From positions 1-64,000 of the forward strand of contig JAJAGP010001526.1 of assembly GCA_025084515.1 (NCBI GenBank): a stretch of DNA of 64,000 nt. Direction: 5' to 3'. The position numbers and the translations under genes are program-made. A model generated the notes under the pieces. It saw nothing but the letters and a program-made list of their open reading frames with translations. It ran no database searches and was not told the DNA's origin. This DNA comes from Ancistrus triradiatus (taxonomy: Eukaryota > Chordata > Actinopteri > Siluriformes > Loricariidae). Positions within the stretch are counted from its first letter, which is position 1. The number at the start of each line of letters is the position of its first letter. This document shows positions 55,771 through 64,000 of this stretch, piece after piece.

Positions 55771-56400
55771 CATTAACCTCTCAATTAATTAGTTTACTTA
55801 TAGTTATAGTTTATTGTAATTTTATATTAATTAATGATTAATAGTATTAGATATTTAGAGCTATAGGCTAAGATAGGACACACTGTCTCTTTGCCTTGCT
55901 ACGACTGGCCACATTAACCTGCCTCCATTAAATTAGATTTACTTTTAGTTATTTGTATTGTAATTTTATTATTGGTTTAATAGTAATATTTGTAAAGCTA
56001 TTCTGCTAGACAACTGTTAAGTAATTATTGCCTAACGAAACATGAAATATTATTATTATTATATTATTAGGTATTAGTAAGTAGTAAGTAGTAGTAGTAG
56101 TAGTGATTTATTTTATTATTTTGTTATTTTTATTATTATTTTTGTTGTTGTAATTATTGTATTATACTTATTTTTTTATAAGTATATTATACTTATTGTT
56201 TATTATACTGATAGTTTTGTTTTGAGTTTTTTCCTAGAGATTTAATACTATTGTTAATTATTTAGTGATTGATATTGTTTATTACGTTTGATTGTTTTGG
56301 CGCTTTAGTGATTTTTAGTTAGAAATTAGTAGAAAGGGGAAATTAGTTAGAAATAGTTAGGAAAAGGGATTTTTATCCGATCGTAAAATATAAATACATA
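55771..56400. other. AT-rich with (ATT)n runs
   Basis: ATT/GTA microsatellite traces near 56050-56105. No gene. Confidence 0.5.
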
Positions 56401-56599
56401 AATACTGGTTTAAAAAACACTAAAGCTCAAATAAAAAACTTGCAGGAACTGTACCAGTGGTTAATCCTGAAATCAGGATTAAATGAAACCAGGTAAGCTG
56501 GTCTGTGAGCTCAGCTCTGTGTAGCCTTAGTATCTGAAATATCTGGCAACCCCGAGGCAGTGGAGCCTGGTGTGGAAGGTACTGAGTGTACAGACTTTG

Positions 56600-56931
56600 C
56601 ATAGGAGTGAGTGCACGAGCTCCGCCTAAGCGGGGATGGGCAGGGCTCGAGGACGGAGAGGGAATAAAGCTCAGAACCTGAGAGGAACTCCGGGAGAGAG
56701 GAGGAACCCAAAGAGGAGCCATGGTCATCCAGCACCGGAGCCTCACGAGCTCAGGCTCACACCGGACTCTAACGCTTCGGGAGCGGCGTCTGTAAACACG
56801 GAGAGACGCTCCGCCACAACTGGGCTCTAACTGGACTTCTCCAGCACTTTATGGACCCATGCTGTGTTTAATCTTAGTCTGACTGGCATCCCGAGTCTGG
56901 AGCTTTTCCACCGGATCCCTCCGTGCCCAAT
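56600..56931 (+). promoter_or_regulatory. Possible 5' UTR / promoter of an unidentified gene
   Basis: A GC-richer island in AT-rich surroundings, with CpGs and GGGAGAGAGGAGGAACCC. It leads into an ATG with A at -3. Not repetitive. Transcription is inferred from the exon-like end at 56952. Confidence 0.35.
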
Positions 56932-56952
56932 ATGTACCAGGGGCATCTGCAG
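56932..56952 (+). CDS. Possible first coding exon (7 codons) with strong splice donor
   Basis: ATG TAC CAG GGG CAT CTG CAG encodes MYQGHLQ and is followed at once by GTAAGA. CAG|GTAAGA is close to the ideal vertebrate donor, in phase 0. The start context CCCAATATGT has A at -3. Upstream is a GC-rich, non-repetitive stretch and downstream is AT-rich. I see no second exon before 64000, so the gene would continue to the right. I do not recognise a protein with this N-terminus. A chance match is quite possible. Confidence 0.35.
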
Positions 56953-57239
56953 GTAAGACCCATCTTCATCCAGCATCCTGACCCCGAGCGGCGTTTTTTA
57001 TCGCGTGCATGGTGATGAACTGAGAGAAAAGTTACTGCACGAGCCTGAGCACGAGCTCACCTGCTTACCTTCCACACCTGAGCACGAGCTCTCCAAACCC
57101 TGCTTCTGCATTAAGCAACATCTGCATTAATTCATTCATTCATTCATCATTTAGAAAACTTCTCAAAGTTGTAGGTTAGAGTGATCTATGGCTAAAAACG
57201 TGTAAATGTTTCAAAAAGTAAAATCAGACCTGAAAAGTT

Positions 57240-58050
57240 ACTCTAACAATGAGACCTTATTTTTTATTTTGTTTTATTTAATGTATTCTTGCTGTGATTT
57301 AATTTACATTTAATTGGTGTTAGTGTATGTATTATTTTAGTTTTAGTAAAATTCATTTAGAAAATAAATGATATCATAAACTTTAAAACCCTTAACTCCA
57401 AGCTAAACCTAAAACGTAATACTTATGCAACATTTATAATTAAACTAAAAGTAATTTAAAATTATAATCAAATAATATATAATAAACATTTTTAAAACTT
57501 AAACAAAACATACTATGTTTTACACATATTTGTATTAAAACATATTTATGTTTTATTAATTTTTTATTTAATACTGGTTATTATTAGTTATTACCAATTA
57601 TTTTTTGTATATGTATTAAATATGTTAGTTTTTAGTGTTATTTAATGAATAATATTTTATATATATATTTATTATTTATTTATTTTATATTTTATAGCAC
57701 TTTAAATTTTTTTATTTAATAATAAGTTATTATATAATAAGATCTACAATTGGTTTATATATATATATAAACTTTTATATATATAACTTTTAAAATAATA
57801 TTAAAACATATTTAAAAAGTATAAGTAATAATAAGGTATAGATATAAGTAATCATTTTAAAATGATCAGAAAATAATCTTTAAATATTATATCAGCCTTA
57901 AAACTTTGTAACTTTTAAACATTTTCTAAATCTTAAACTTTTAGACACACACCTGACAAAAGGTCTACTATTTAATTTACTTTATTTAAAGTAAACCATT
58001 CTGGTTTATTTTTTATTTTAGTCTATTATTTATTTATTAATTTAAGTTGA
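57240..58050. repeat. AT-rich low-complexity block
   Basis: TATTTATTTT and TATATATA phrases; no coding signal. Confidence 0.85.
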
Positions 58051-58324
58051 TAAATGACATTTATAAAAGTTTGTGTGACTAATTTAACTGCTGCTCTGGA
58101 TAAACAGGATCAGATTAAATTTTTTCAATTATTTGGTGATGATTTACTCTAAAAGAGAAGATGCTGAAAGTTGAAAAAAAGTTTGTGATAGAGTTTGGTA
58201 TGTTCTCTCTGTGTGTTTGGGATAAGAGCTTGGTGAGCTTTGGGCTTCACAAAACGGCATTGTTTTCTGTAACTTTATTTCTTTTTCTCATTAAATTGTT
58301 TTTTAGTTTTTTAAATACAGATAA

Positions 58325-58885
58325 AATAGTTGATTTGGGTTTTGGCTCTGTGGTTATTATGACTGAGTTTTGGCTCTGGATTAAGCCTGAGTTTGGCTAT
58401 GGATAAGCCTGAGTTTGATCTGGATTAAGCCTGAGTTTGGCTCTGGATTAAGCCTGAGTTTGGCCTCTGAGATTAAGCCTGAGTTTTTTGGGCCTGGTGG
58501 ATTATGACTGAGTTTGGCTGTGGATTATGACTGAGTTTGGCTCTGGATTATGACTGAGTTTGGGCTCTGGAATTATGACTGAGTTTGGCTTCTGGATTAA
58601 GCCTGAGTTTGGCTCTGGATTATGACTGAGTTTGGCTCTGGATTATGACTGAAGTTGGCTCTGGATTAAGCCTGAGTTTGGCTGGTGGATTATGACTGAG
58701 TTTGGCTGTGGATTATGACTGAGTTTGGCTGTGGATTATGACTGAGTTTGGCTCTGGAATTAAGCCTGAGTTTGGCTGCTGGATTATGACTGAGTTTGGC
58801 TCTGGATTATGAACTGAGTTTGGCTGTGGATTATGACTGAGGTTTGGCTCTGGATTAAGCCGGGAGTTTGGCTCGTGCTATCTGA
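58325..58885 (+). repeat. GAGTTTGGCTCTGGATTATGACT minisatellite
   Basis: About 23 units of 23-24 bp in two types, ending ATTATGACT or ATTAAGCCT. Many units differ by a single inserted or lost base. Confidence 0.92.
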
Positions 58886-59505
58886 TTTTGGCTGTACTCT
58901 TTATGGTGTGTCTTGAAAGGAAACCAAATCTTTATCCCTGAAACTAATTAACTTTTGATTTTGTTGGGTTTGGGTTTTATTTTTAATAATGAGATAAATC
59001 TAGTTAACTACAAATTAACCTCTTTTATAAACATTACAGCCAGCTCCAAAAGTATTTGGATGCCCGGTACTGCCTGTAACAGGATCATTCTCTGAGGTTT
59101 AGTAAAAAGCTACATGCTTTAGATTAAATAAAAAAATCTGGAACCCAACCAGAACCCAGTCCTGTCCCGGTCCTGTCCGGTCCTGCGCTGCATGGTGAGA
59201 GAGATAAAAAGGATTTTTTTAAAGACGTACACTGACACTCAAAACTGTACCATGTTTATTAACGGGACCTGATCTCCTGACTCTGCTCTTATGCTTGCTG
59301 CTCCACACTAACATTCCACACCAGGATTACTTACTCCAGCTTCTTTATCTGAGTCAGACAGGTATAGAACATGGCACCGATGCCCAGCTCTGATAGAGAG
59401 AGCTCAGTCCTGATGGGCACGCCGTGTAAACTCAGAGCTCTTCAACAGCAGATAGAGGACGGATCATTTTAAACATGTCAATTAATCCAAATGACTGACG
59501 CTGCT
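58886..59505. other. No gene recognised
   Basis: Mixed sequence with a decayed CCGGTCCTGTCCGGTCCTG repeat near 59165. Confidence 0.4.
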
Positions 59506-59519
59506 GCAGGAAAATGTTT

Positions 59520-59640
59520 ACACCTGTCCCCAGTTCAGGGTCCCATTGTTGGGGTTCAGGGGCTTATCCCAGAATTCACTGGGCACAGGCCAAATCGCCC
59601 CCCGGCTTGAGCCAGTCCAGTGCAGGACCTCTTATATAAT
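59520..59640 (-). mobile_element. SINE-like fragment
   Basis: GTTCAGGGGCTTATCCCAGA and TCACTGGGCACAGGCC are the inverse of the GG(G)ATAAGCCCCTGAACC tail phrases of fish SINEs. Confidence 0.4.
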
Positions 59641-59734
59641 CAGCACAGGGTTTTGAGTCAATATTCGTATTCTTATTTTGTTTATTATTATCACTGTCAT
59701 TATTTTCTAATTATTGTTGTTGTTGTTATTATTA

Positions 59735-60045
59735 TTGGGAAGTTGAGGTAGAGAGAACTCGTGGGAATGGGAGAGGAAAAGGGAGAGGGGCGCTAGGGTC
59801 TGAGGGAAGGCGAAAGAGGCAGCTAGGAGAGGACACAAGGATGCAGGGAGGGGAGTTACGGAAGAGGCGTACCGGGACAATTGAGGGAACAGTACGAGAG
59901 AGGAGCGTGGGAAGATACGTTGAGGAAGGAAAGAGAGAAGCAAGAAGAATGAGGAACGACCAATAGAAGAGAGGATGGAAATAGCGAAGGAGGTGGGAGT
60001 AAGGAGTAAAAGTGCAGCAAATAAAAAAGGAGAAGGGGACTTATT
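59735..60045 (+). repeat. Purine-rich low-complexity tract
   Basis: About 300 bp dominated by GGAAGAGAGG-like purines, bounded by ATT and AT runs. No fixed unit. The 78-codon minus frame is an artefact. Confidence 0.75.
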
Positions 60046-61245
60046 ATATATGTATTTTATTATAATTATGTATTATTATATCGCAGCTCTGCTACAGCAG
60101 TTGGCACCATCCGGGCAGTTCCTGAACCTGCATGCAGTTAGTCAGGAACTCTAAGATGGCACCCAGTCCTGAGCGGGTGAGGGTCACATGCCACCCTGAG
60201 TGAGAGCAGCGTTCTAGAGCAGGGTCAGCAGTGAGGTCTCAGTAACGCTCAGTTCCCTGGAAATGGAAACGCTCTGAACTCGTGATGTGTAAATCTCAGT
60301 AGGTGTCGTGCCACTAACAGGACATTTGAGACACCAGCCTCTCGATCAGAGTCCAGTCTCAGGTTGGGAAGTCCATTCCAAAACTTTTCCTGAAGAAACT
60401 TTCCCTTAAACTGCAGCACTTTTAGTGCTTATTGATTATAAATCCAGGTAATGTGCTCTGGGGCGATATTATTGATTGATTCCTGGTGCTGCTGTTAAGT
60501 CCAATCGATAACCCTTTATTATATTATTTGCTCATTTTGAAATGAAAGGCCTCATGCAGAATCAGGATCAGGCTTATGACTGCGGGGTTGAGGATACAGA
60601 GCCTTGGGGAGCACTAAGAGGACGCTTTGCTGTTTCGTGGTTTTTTAGGCTGCATATAAAAGAGCTGAGATTTATTAGTAAAGTTCTCTTCACAAGCTTA
60701 TTGCCCAAAAGTGGCACAGCAGTGGCCCACAGTGCTGGGGCTTGGACCCTGGACCAAGAGAGTACTTGGTTGTTTCTGTCCACCACACGCCCCAAATAAA
60801 AGGATTCTTCCCTTATTCAGCTGGAGCCAGTAACCCTTCAGAGTTTGGGGGACCTGCGCGTCCCTCTAACTCTTTTTTAGATGTGGGTAAAATTTAGTGC
60901 AACAAAAAACTAAGACCTCTAAAGCGTTGCCGTGTTGGCGATCTCACCCGCAGTGTGTGGTGTGTGTGTGTGTGTGTGTTATGCATGGACTGTGCCCCGG
61001 AGTCTTTAGGGACCCAGAGTTATGAGGAATATTGATTAATGACATAAGAGCCTAATGACCTTTCAGTTTTCCCCTAAAGAGAGCCAGGCTTCATGAGCTT
61101 CCTCAGTGTGGACGTGAATGCTGATGAAGCTCCGGACCTCGGTCCAGACACACCCTGAGCAGAGCTTACACAGGTTTTGTGTGCAGCGACCCATCAGGGT
61201 TTCATACCTGGGATTTGAACCCACGCTCTCAGACACTTATCAGCA
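60046..61245. other. Mixed sequence, no gene; (GT)n at 60956-60980
   Basis: A tRNA-like or SINE-like phrase lies near 60700-60790 on the minus strand. Frames of 73-87 codons have no signature. Confidence 0.35.
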
Positions 61246-61289
61246 ACAAAGTTGTGATTTTAGGGGCTTTATTTACTCAAGTGTCCCCA

Positions 61290-61440
61290 TAAATCCTAAA
61301 TGGGATTTAGGTCAGGTGACTGTGTGTGGAGGACAGTCCATTCCAGTCAGCACCTTGTCATTTTCTTTGGTCTTCGGGTAGTTGTTCCAAAGCTTTGAGG
61401 TGTGTTTTGGGTCATTATCCTGCTGCACTGTAAACACAAA
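61290..61440 (-). mobile_element. Tc1-like transposase fragment
   Basis: The minus frame encodes VQQDNDPKHTSKLWNNY, then KTKENDKVLTGMDCPP, the second catalytic Asp block of a Tc1 DDE domain. It is cut off before SPDLNP. Confidence 0.75.
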
Positions 61441-61489
61441 CATGCATACTTTTGTCCACAATATCCAATGCTTGCAATGTCCACAGAGC

Positions 61490-61895
61490 CAATACTTTTG
61501 ACCATGTGTTGGTTTTTGTCCCAATACTTTTGGCCATGTGGGTTCGAAAAATCTCTTCGATGTTAAAGCTTCCACCCAAATCAGAACGAGTGACAAGAAT
61601 TAAAACTTTCTCATAACTTTTATTATCAGGAATTTGCCTCCGTATTCAGTCGTTAAGAACCAGGGAAAAATAAAGTATTTGTGTCCCAATACATTTGTCC
61701 ACATGTGTATTTGTGTCCCAATAGTTTTGGCCACATGGGTTTGTGTCCCAATACTTTTGGCCATGTGTGGGTTTGTGTCCCAATACTTCTGGTCACATGA
61801 GTTTGTGTGCCAATACTTTTGGCCACATGGGTTTGTGTCCTAATACTTTTGGCCACAAGTGGGTTTGTGTCCCAAAATTTTTGGTCAAGTGGAAG
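61490..61895 (+). repeat. TTTGTGTCCCAATACTTTTGGCCACATGGG array (plus)
   Basis: Two units near 61490-61545, then six to seven units of 30-40 bp from 61675. Its inverted counterpart is at 62480-62700. Confidence 0.88.
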
Positions 61896-62479
61896 CATGG
61901 TGAAGGACGAGCTCCATCACCTAAAGCTACAAAGAAGAACCAAAACAGAACGACATCTTGAATCAGAGGAACATCTGTCTCGGAGAAGATGTGCTGCTGT
62001 GTATAATTACAGCTTCATCTCCAACTGAATGCTGATTCAGCCTTATGGAAACGACTCCTCTGTGTGTGTGTGTGTGTTTATTATCTTGTAAAAGCTGATG
62101 TGATGTCGCCTCTCATGGAATTGCTTACCTGTAAGGACCACCTGAATATCATCTACAGCATTCAGTACACGAGTTCACGAAGCCCTCAGAGAAGAAACAC
62201 GATCCATTCCTCAAGCTCATTGGGTTTCTCCAAGGAGATGTTGAATAAGTCATGAGCTGGAGATGTTCAGAAGCTCCTCCATAATGCATAAATCCTCCTT
62301 TTTTTGGAGAAGTAACTGTTTTTCTCTCCATTTTGACCCTGCTAATTCTGGCTTGGGTCACGAGGGGTTTTGGTTCCCATCTCTGGGTAGTAGAGCTATC
62401 AAAATGAAATCGAAACTCAAATTCAAATTTGGAATCAAATCAAATTCAGGTATGTTCTGTATTACGCCATCTGATGCAA
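61896..62479. other. Spacer between inverted arrays, CNE-like in part
   Basis: Mostly non-repetitive. It includes a short GT run (62058-62078). No gene recognised. Confidence 0.3.
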
Positions 62480-62700
62480 TTGCAACATTGGGACACATGT
62501 GGCCAGAAGTATTGGGACACAACCAGCATATTGCCAAAAGTATTGGGACACAAACCCACATGTGGCCAAAGTATGGAGGACACAACCCCCACACTTGGGC
62601 CAAAAGTATTGAGTACACAAACCCACATGTGGCAAACAAAAGTATTGAGACACAAACCCACATGTTGCCAAACAAAAGTATTGAGACACAAACCAGATTT
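62480..62700 (-). repeat. CCCACATGTGGCCAAAAGTATTG array (minus)
   Basis: About six units of ACACAAACCCACATGTGGCC with AAAAGTATTGGG, the reverse complement of the 61675-61890 units. Confidence 0.88.
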
Positions 62701-62779
62701 CAGATTTCAATAGTACATTTGGTAAGTGGTGTGAGTGTGCATTTTTGTTAGGTTGTTCACCATGAATGAAAGAAATCTG

Positions 62780-62833
62780 TGTGTGTGTGTGTGTGGTGTG
62801 GGTGGTGGGGGTGTGTGGGTGTGTGTGTGTGTG

Positions 62834-62903
<70 letters not shown>
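62780..62903 (+). repeat. (GT)n then (TA)n compound microsatellite
   Basis: Imperfect GT to 62833, then about 68 bp of TA that abuts the Tc1 element. Confidence 0.95.
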
Positions 62904-62906
<3 letters not shown>

Positions 62907-62909
<3 letters not shown>

Positions 62910-64000
62910 TGGGGCAAAAAACGTATTTAGTCGGCCATTGATTGTGGCAAGTTCTCCTAGCTTACATGTAATTTTCCATCATAGCTACCACTTCATCTAT
63001 GAGAGACAAAATGAGAAAAAAATCCAGGAAAATCACATTGTAGGATTTTTTAAGAATTTCATTGTACATGTATGGTGGAAAATAAGTATTGGTGGTCAGT
63101 AAAAAAGTTCAACTCAATACTTTGTAACATAAACCTTTGTTGGCAATGACAGAGGTCAAACGTTTCCTGTAAGTCTTCACCAGGTTTGGCACAACACTTG
63201 TAGCTGGTATTTTTGGCCCATTCCTCCATGCAGATCTCCTCTAGAGCAGTGATGTTTTGGGGCAACACGGACCTTTCAAATCCCTCCACAAATGTTCTAT
63301 CTGAGGCTGAGGTCTGGAGACTGGCTAGAGCCACTTTGCAGGAGCTGTGAAATGCTTTCTCTACGGAGCACACTCCCTTCGTTGCCCGAGCGATGTGTTT
63401 GGGATCATTGCCATGCTGGAAGACCCAGCCACGTTTCCATCTTCTTCTTAATGCTATCACTGATTGGAAGGAGGTTTTGGCTTAAACATCTCACAATTAC
63501 TTGGCCCCGTTCATTCTTCCCTTAACACGATCAGTCGTCCTGTCCCCCCCTCTGCAGAAAAACAGCCCCAAAGCATGATGTTTTCCACCCCCATGCTTCA
63601 CAGTAGGTATGGTTGTTCTTGGGAGGCAACCTCAGCATTCTTCTTCCTCCAAAAACTCTATTTTGTTTCATCTGACCACATGATATTCTCTCTCCCAATC
63701 CTCTTCTGGATCATCCATCATCCATTATCCATTTGGTCCCAGCTCTCTGCAGGTCATTCATTCAGGTCCCTCCATGTAGTTCTGCGGATTTTGCTCCCAT
63801 TCTCATGATCATTTTGATCCACGGGATGGATGAGATCTTGCGTGGAGCCCCAGATCGAGGAGAGATTGTCAATGGTCCTTGTATGTCTTCCATTTTCTTT
63901 TCTTACAATTGCTCCCACAGTTGATTTATTCACACCAACCCTGCTTTGCCTATTGTAGATTCACTCTTCCCAGCCCTGGTGCAGGTCTACAATGTTCTCT
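62907..64000 (-). mobile_element. Tc1-like transposon, runs off the right edge
   Basis: The terminus CAGTGGGGCAAAAAACGTAT marks its 3' end; the minus-strand transposase reads leftward. Visible blocks are FQHGNDPKH near 63410 and LPQNITALEEICMEEWAKNT near 63270-63210. The catalytic region with CTGCAGAGGGGG is near 63545, and the N-terminal helix-turn-helix region reaches 64000. Frameshifts are present (the SPDLNP block near 63310 is lost). Same family as 10008 and 20097; the best-preserved left part of the three. Confidence 0.9.

Noticed and set aside
62263..62751. 162-codon plus-strand frame
   Set aside because: Its C-terminal two thirds are the inverted minisatellite units (HMWPK-type repeats); the N-terminal part has no signature.

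Overview
The window is vertebrate nuclear DNA, almost certainly from a teleost fish. It has a gene split into small exons with GT-AG introns, many degraded Tc1/mariner transposons, L2-type and RTE-type LINEs, tRNA-derived SINEs ending in the GTAAATG tail seen in ostariophysan fish, CA/GT microsatellites and long AT-rich stretches. There are no operons, CRISPR arrays or bacterial genes. I cannot name the species; an otophysan (catfish, characin or cyprinid relative) fits the repeats best.

Region 1 (1-14.9 kb) holds the one firmly identified gene. pde6d, the prenyl-binding delta subunit of PDE6, lies on the minus strand. All five coding exons are present (14529-14578, 6266-6354, 5392-5517, 4597-4702, 4436-4517). 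They sum to 453 nt, which gives 150 codons plus stop, exactly the length of the human protein. It is transcribed towards an unrecognised plus-strand gene whose last coding exon ends at 213. Intron 1 (8.2 kb) is full of repeats, including a Tc1 element split by a SINE. A GC box and a palindromic NRF1-like site flank exon 1.

Region 2 (15-28.3 kb) is a repeat desert: LINE 3'-UTR fragments, a GACTC-rich minisatellite split by a Tc1 element that is itself split by a LINE, a second Tc1 copy, a 5'-truncated L2-type LINE, and a 1.2-kb telomere-like (TTAGGG-rich) minisatellite.

Region 3 (28.3-51.1 kb) alternates mobile elements with islands of non-repetitive, AATTA-containing sequence that look like conserved noncoding elements (inference). 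The mobile elements are a TIR-bounded mariner-type element with a nested SINE, a decayed nearly full-length RTE LINE with a 17-bp target duplication, and a small LTR-type element. Minisatellites and an odd T-poor, CpG-rich 0.9-kb block also lie here.

Region 4 (51-64 kb) holds more minisatellites and AT-rich DNA, a possible 5' UTR with a seven-codon first exon on the plus strand (ATG 56932, donor 56953), a pair of inverted minisatellite arrays, and a third copy of the same Tc1 family running off the right edge.

The only coding sequence I can defend is pde6d, the partial exon at the left edge and, weakly, the exon near 56.9 kb. All other open reading frames are repeat-borne, antisense or chance. 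No new protein system is visible. The unusual content is structural: nested insertions, a SINE and a LINE sharing a 3' tail, inverted arrays, and compositional anomalies.
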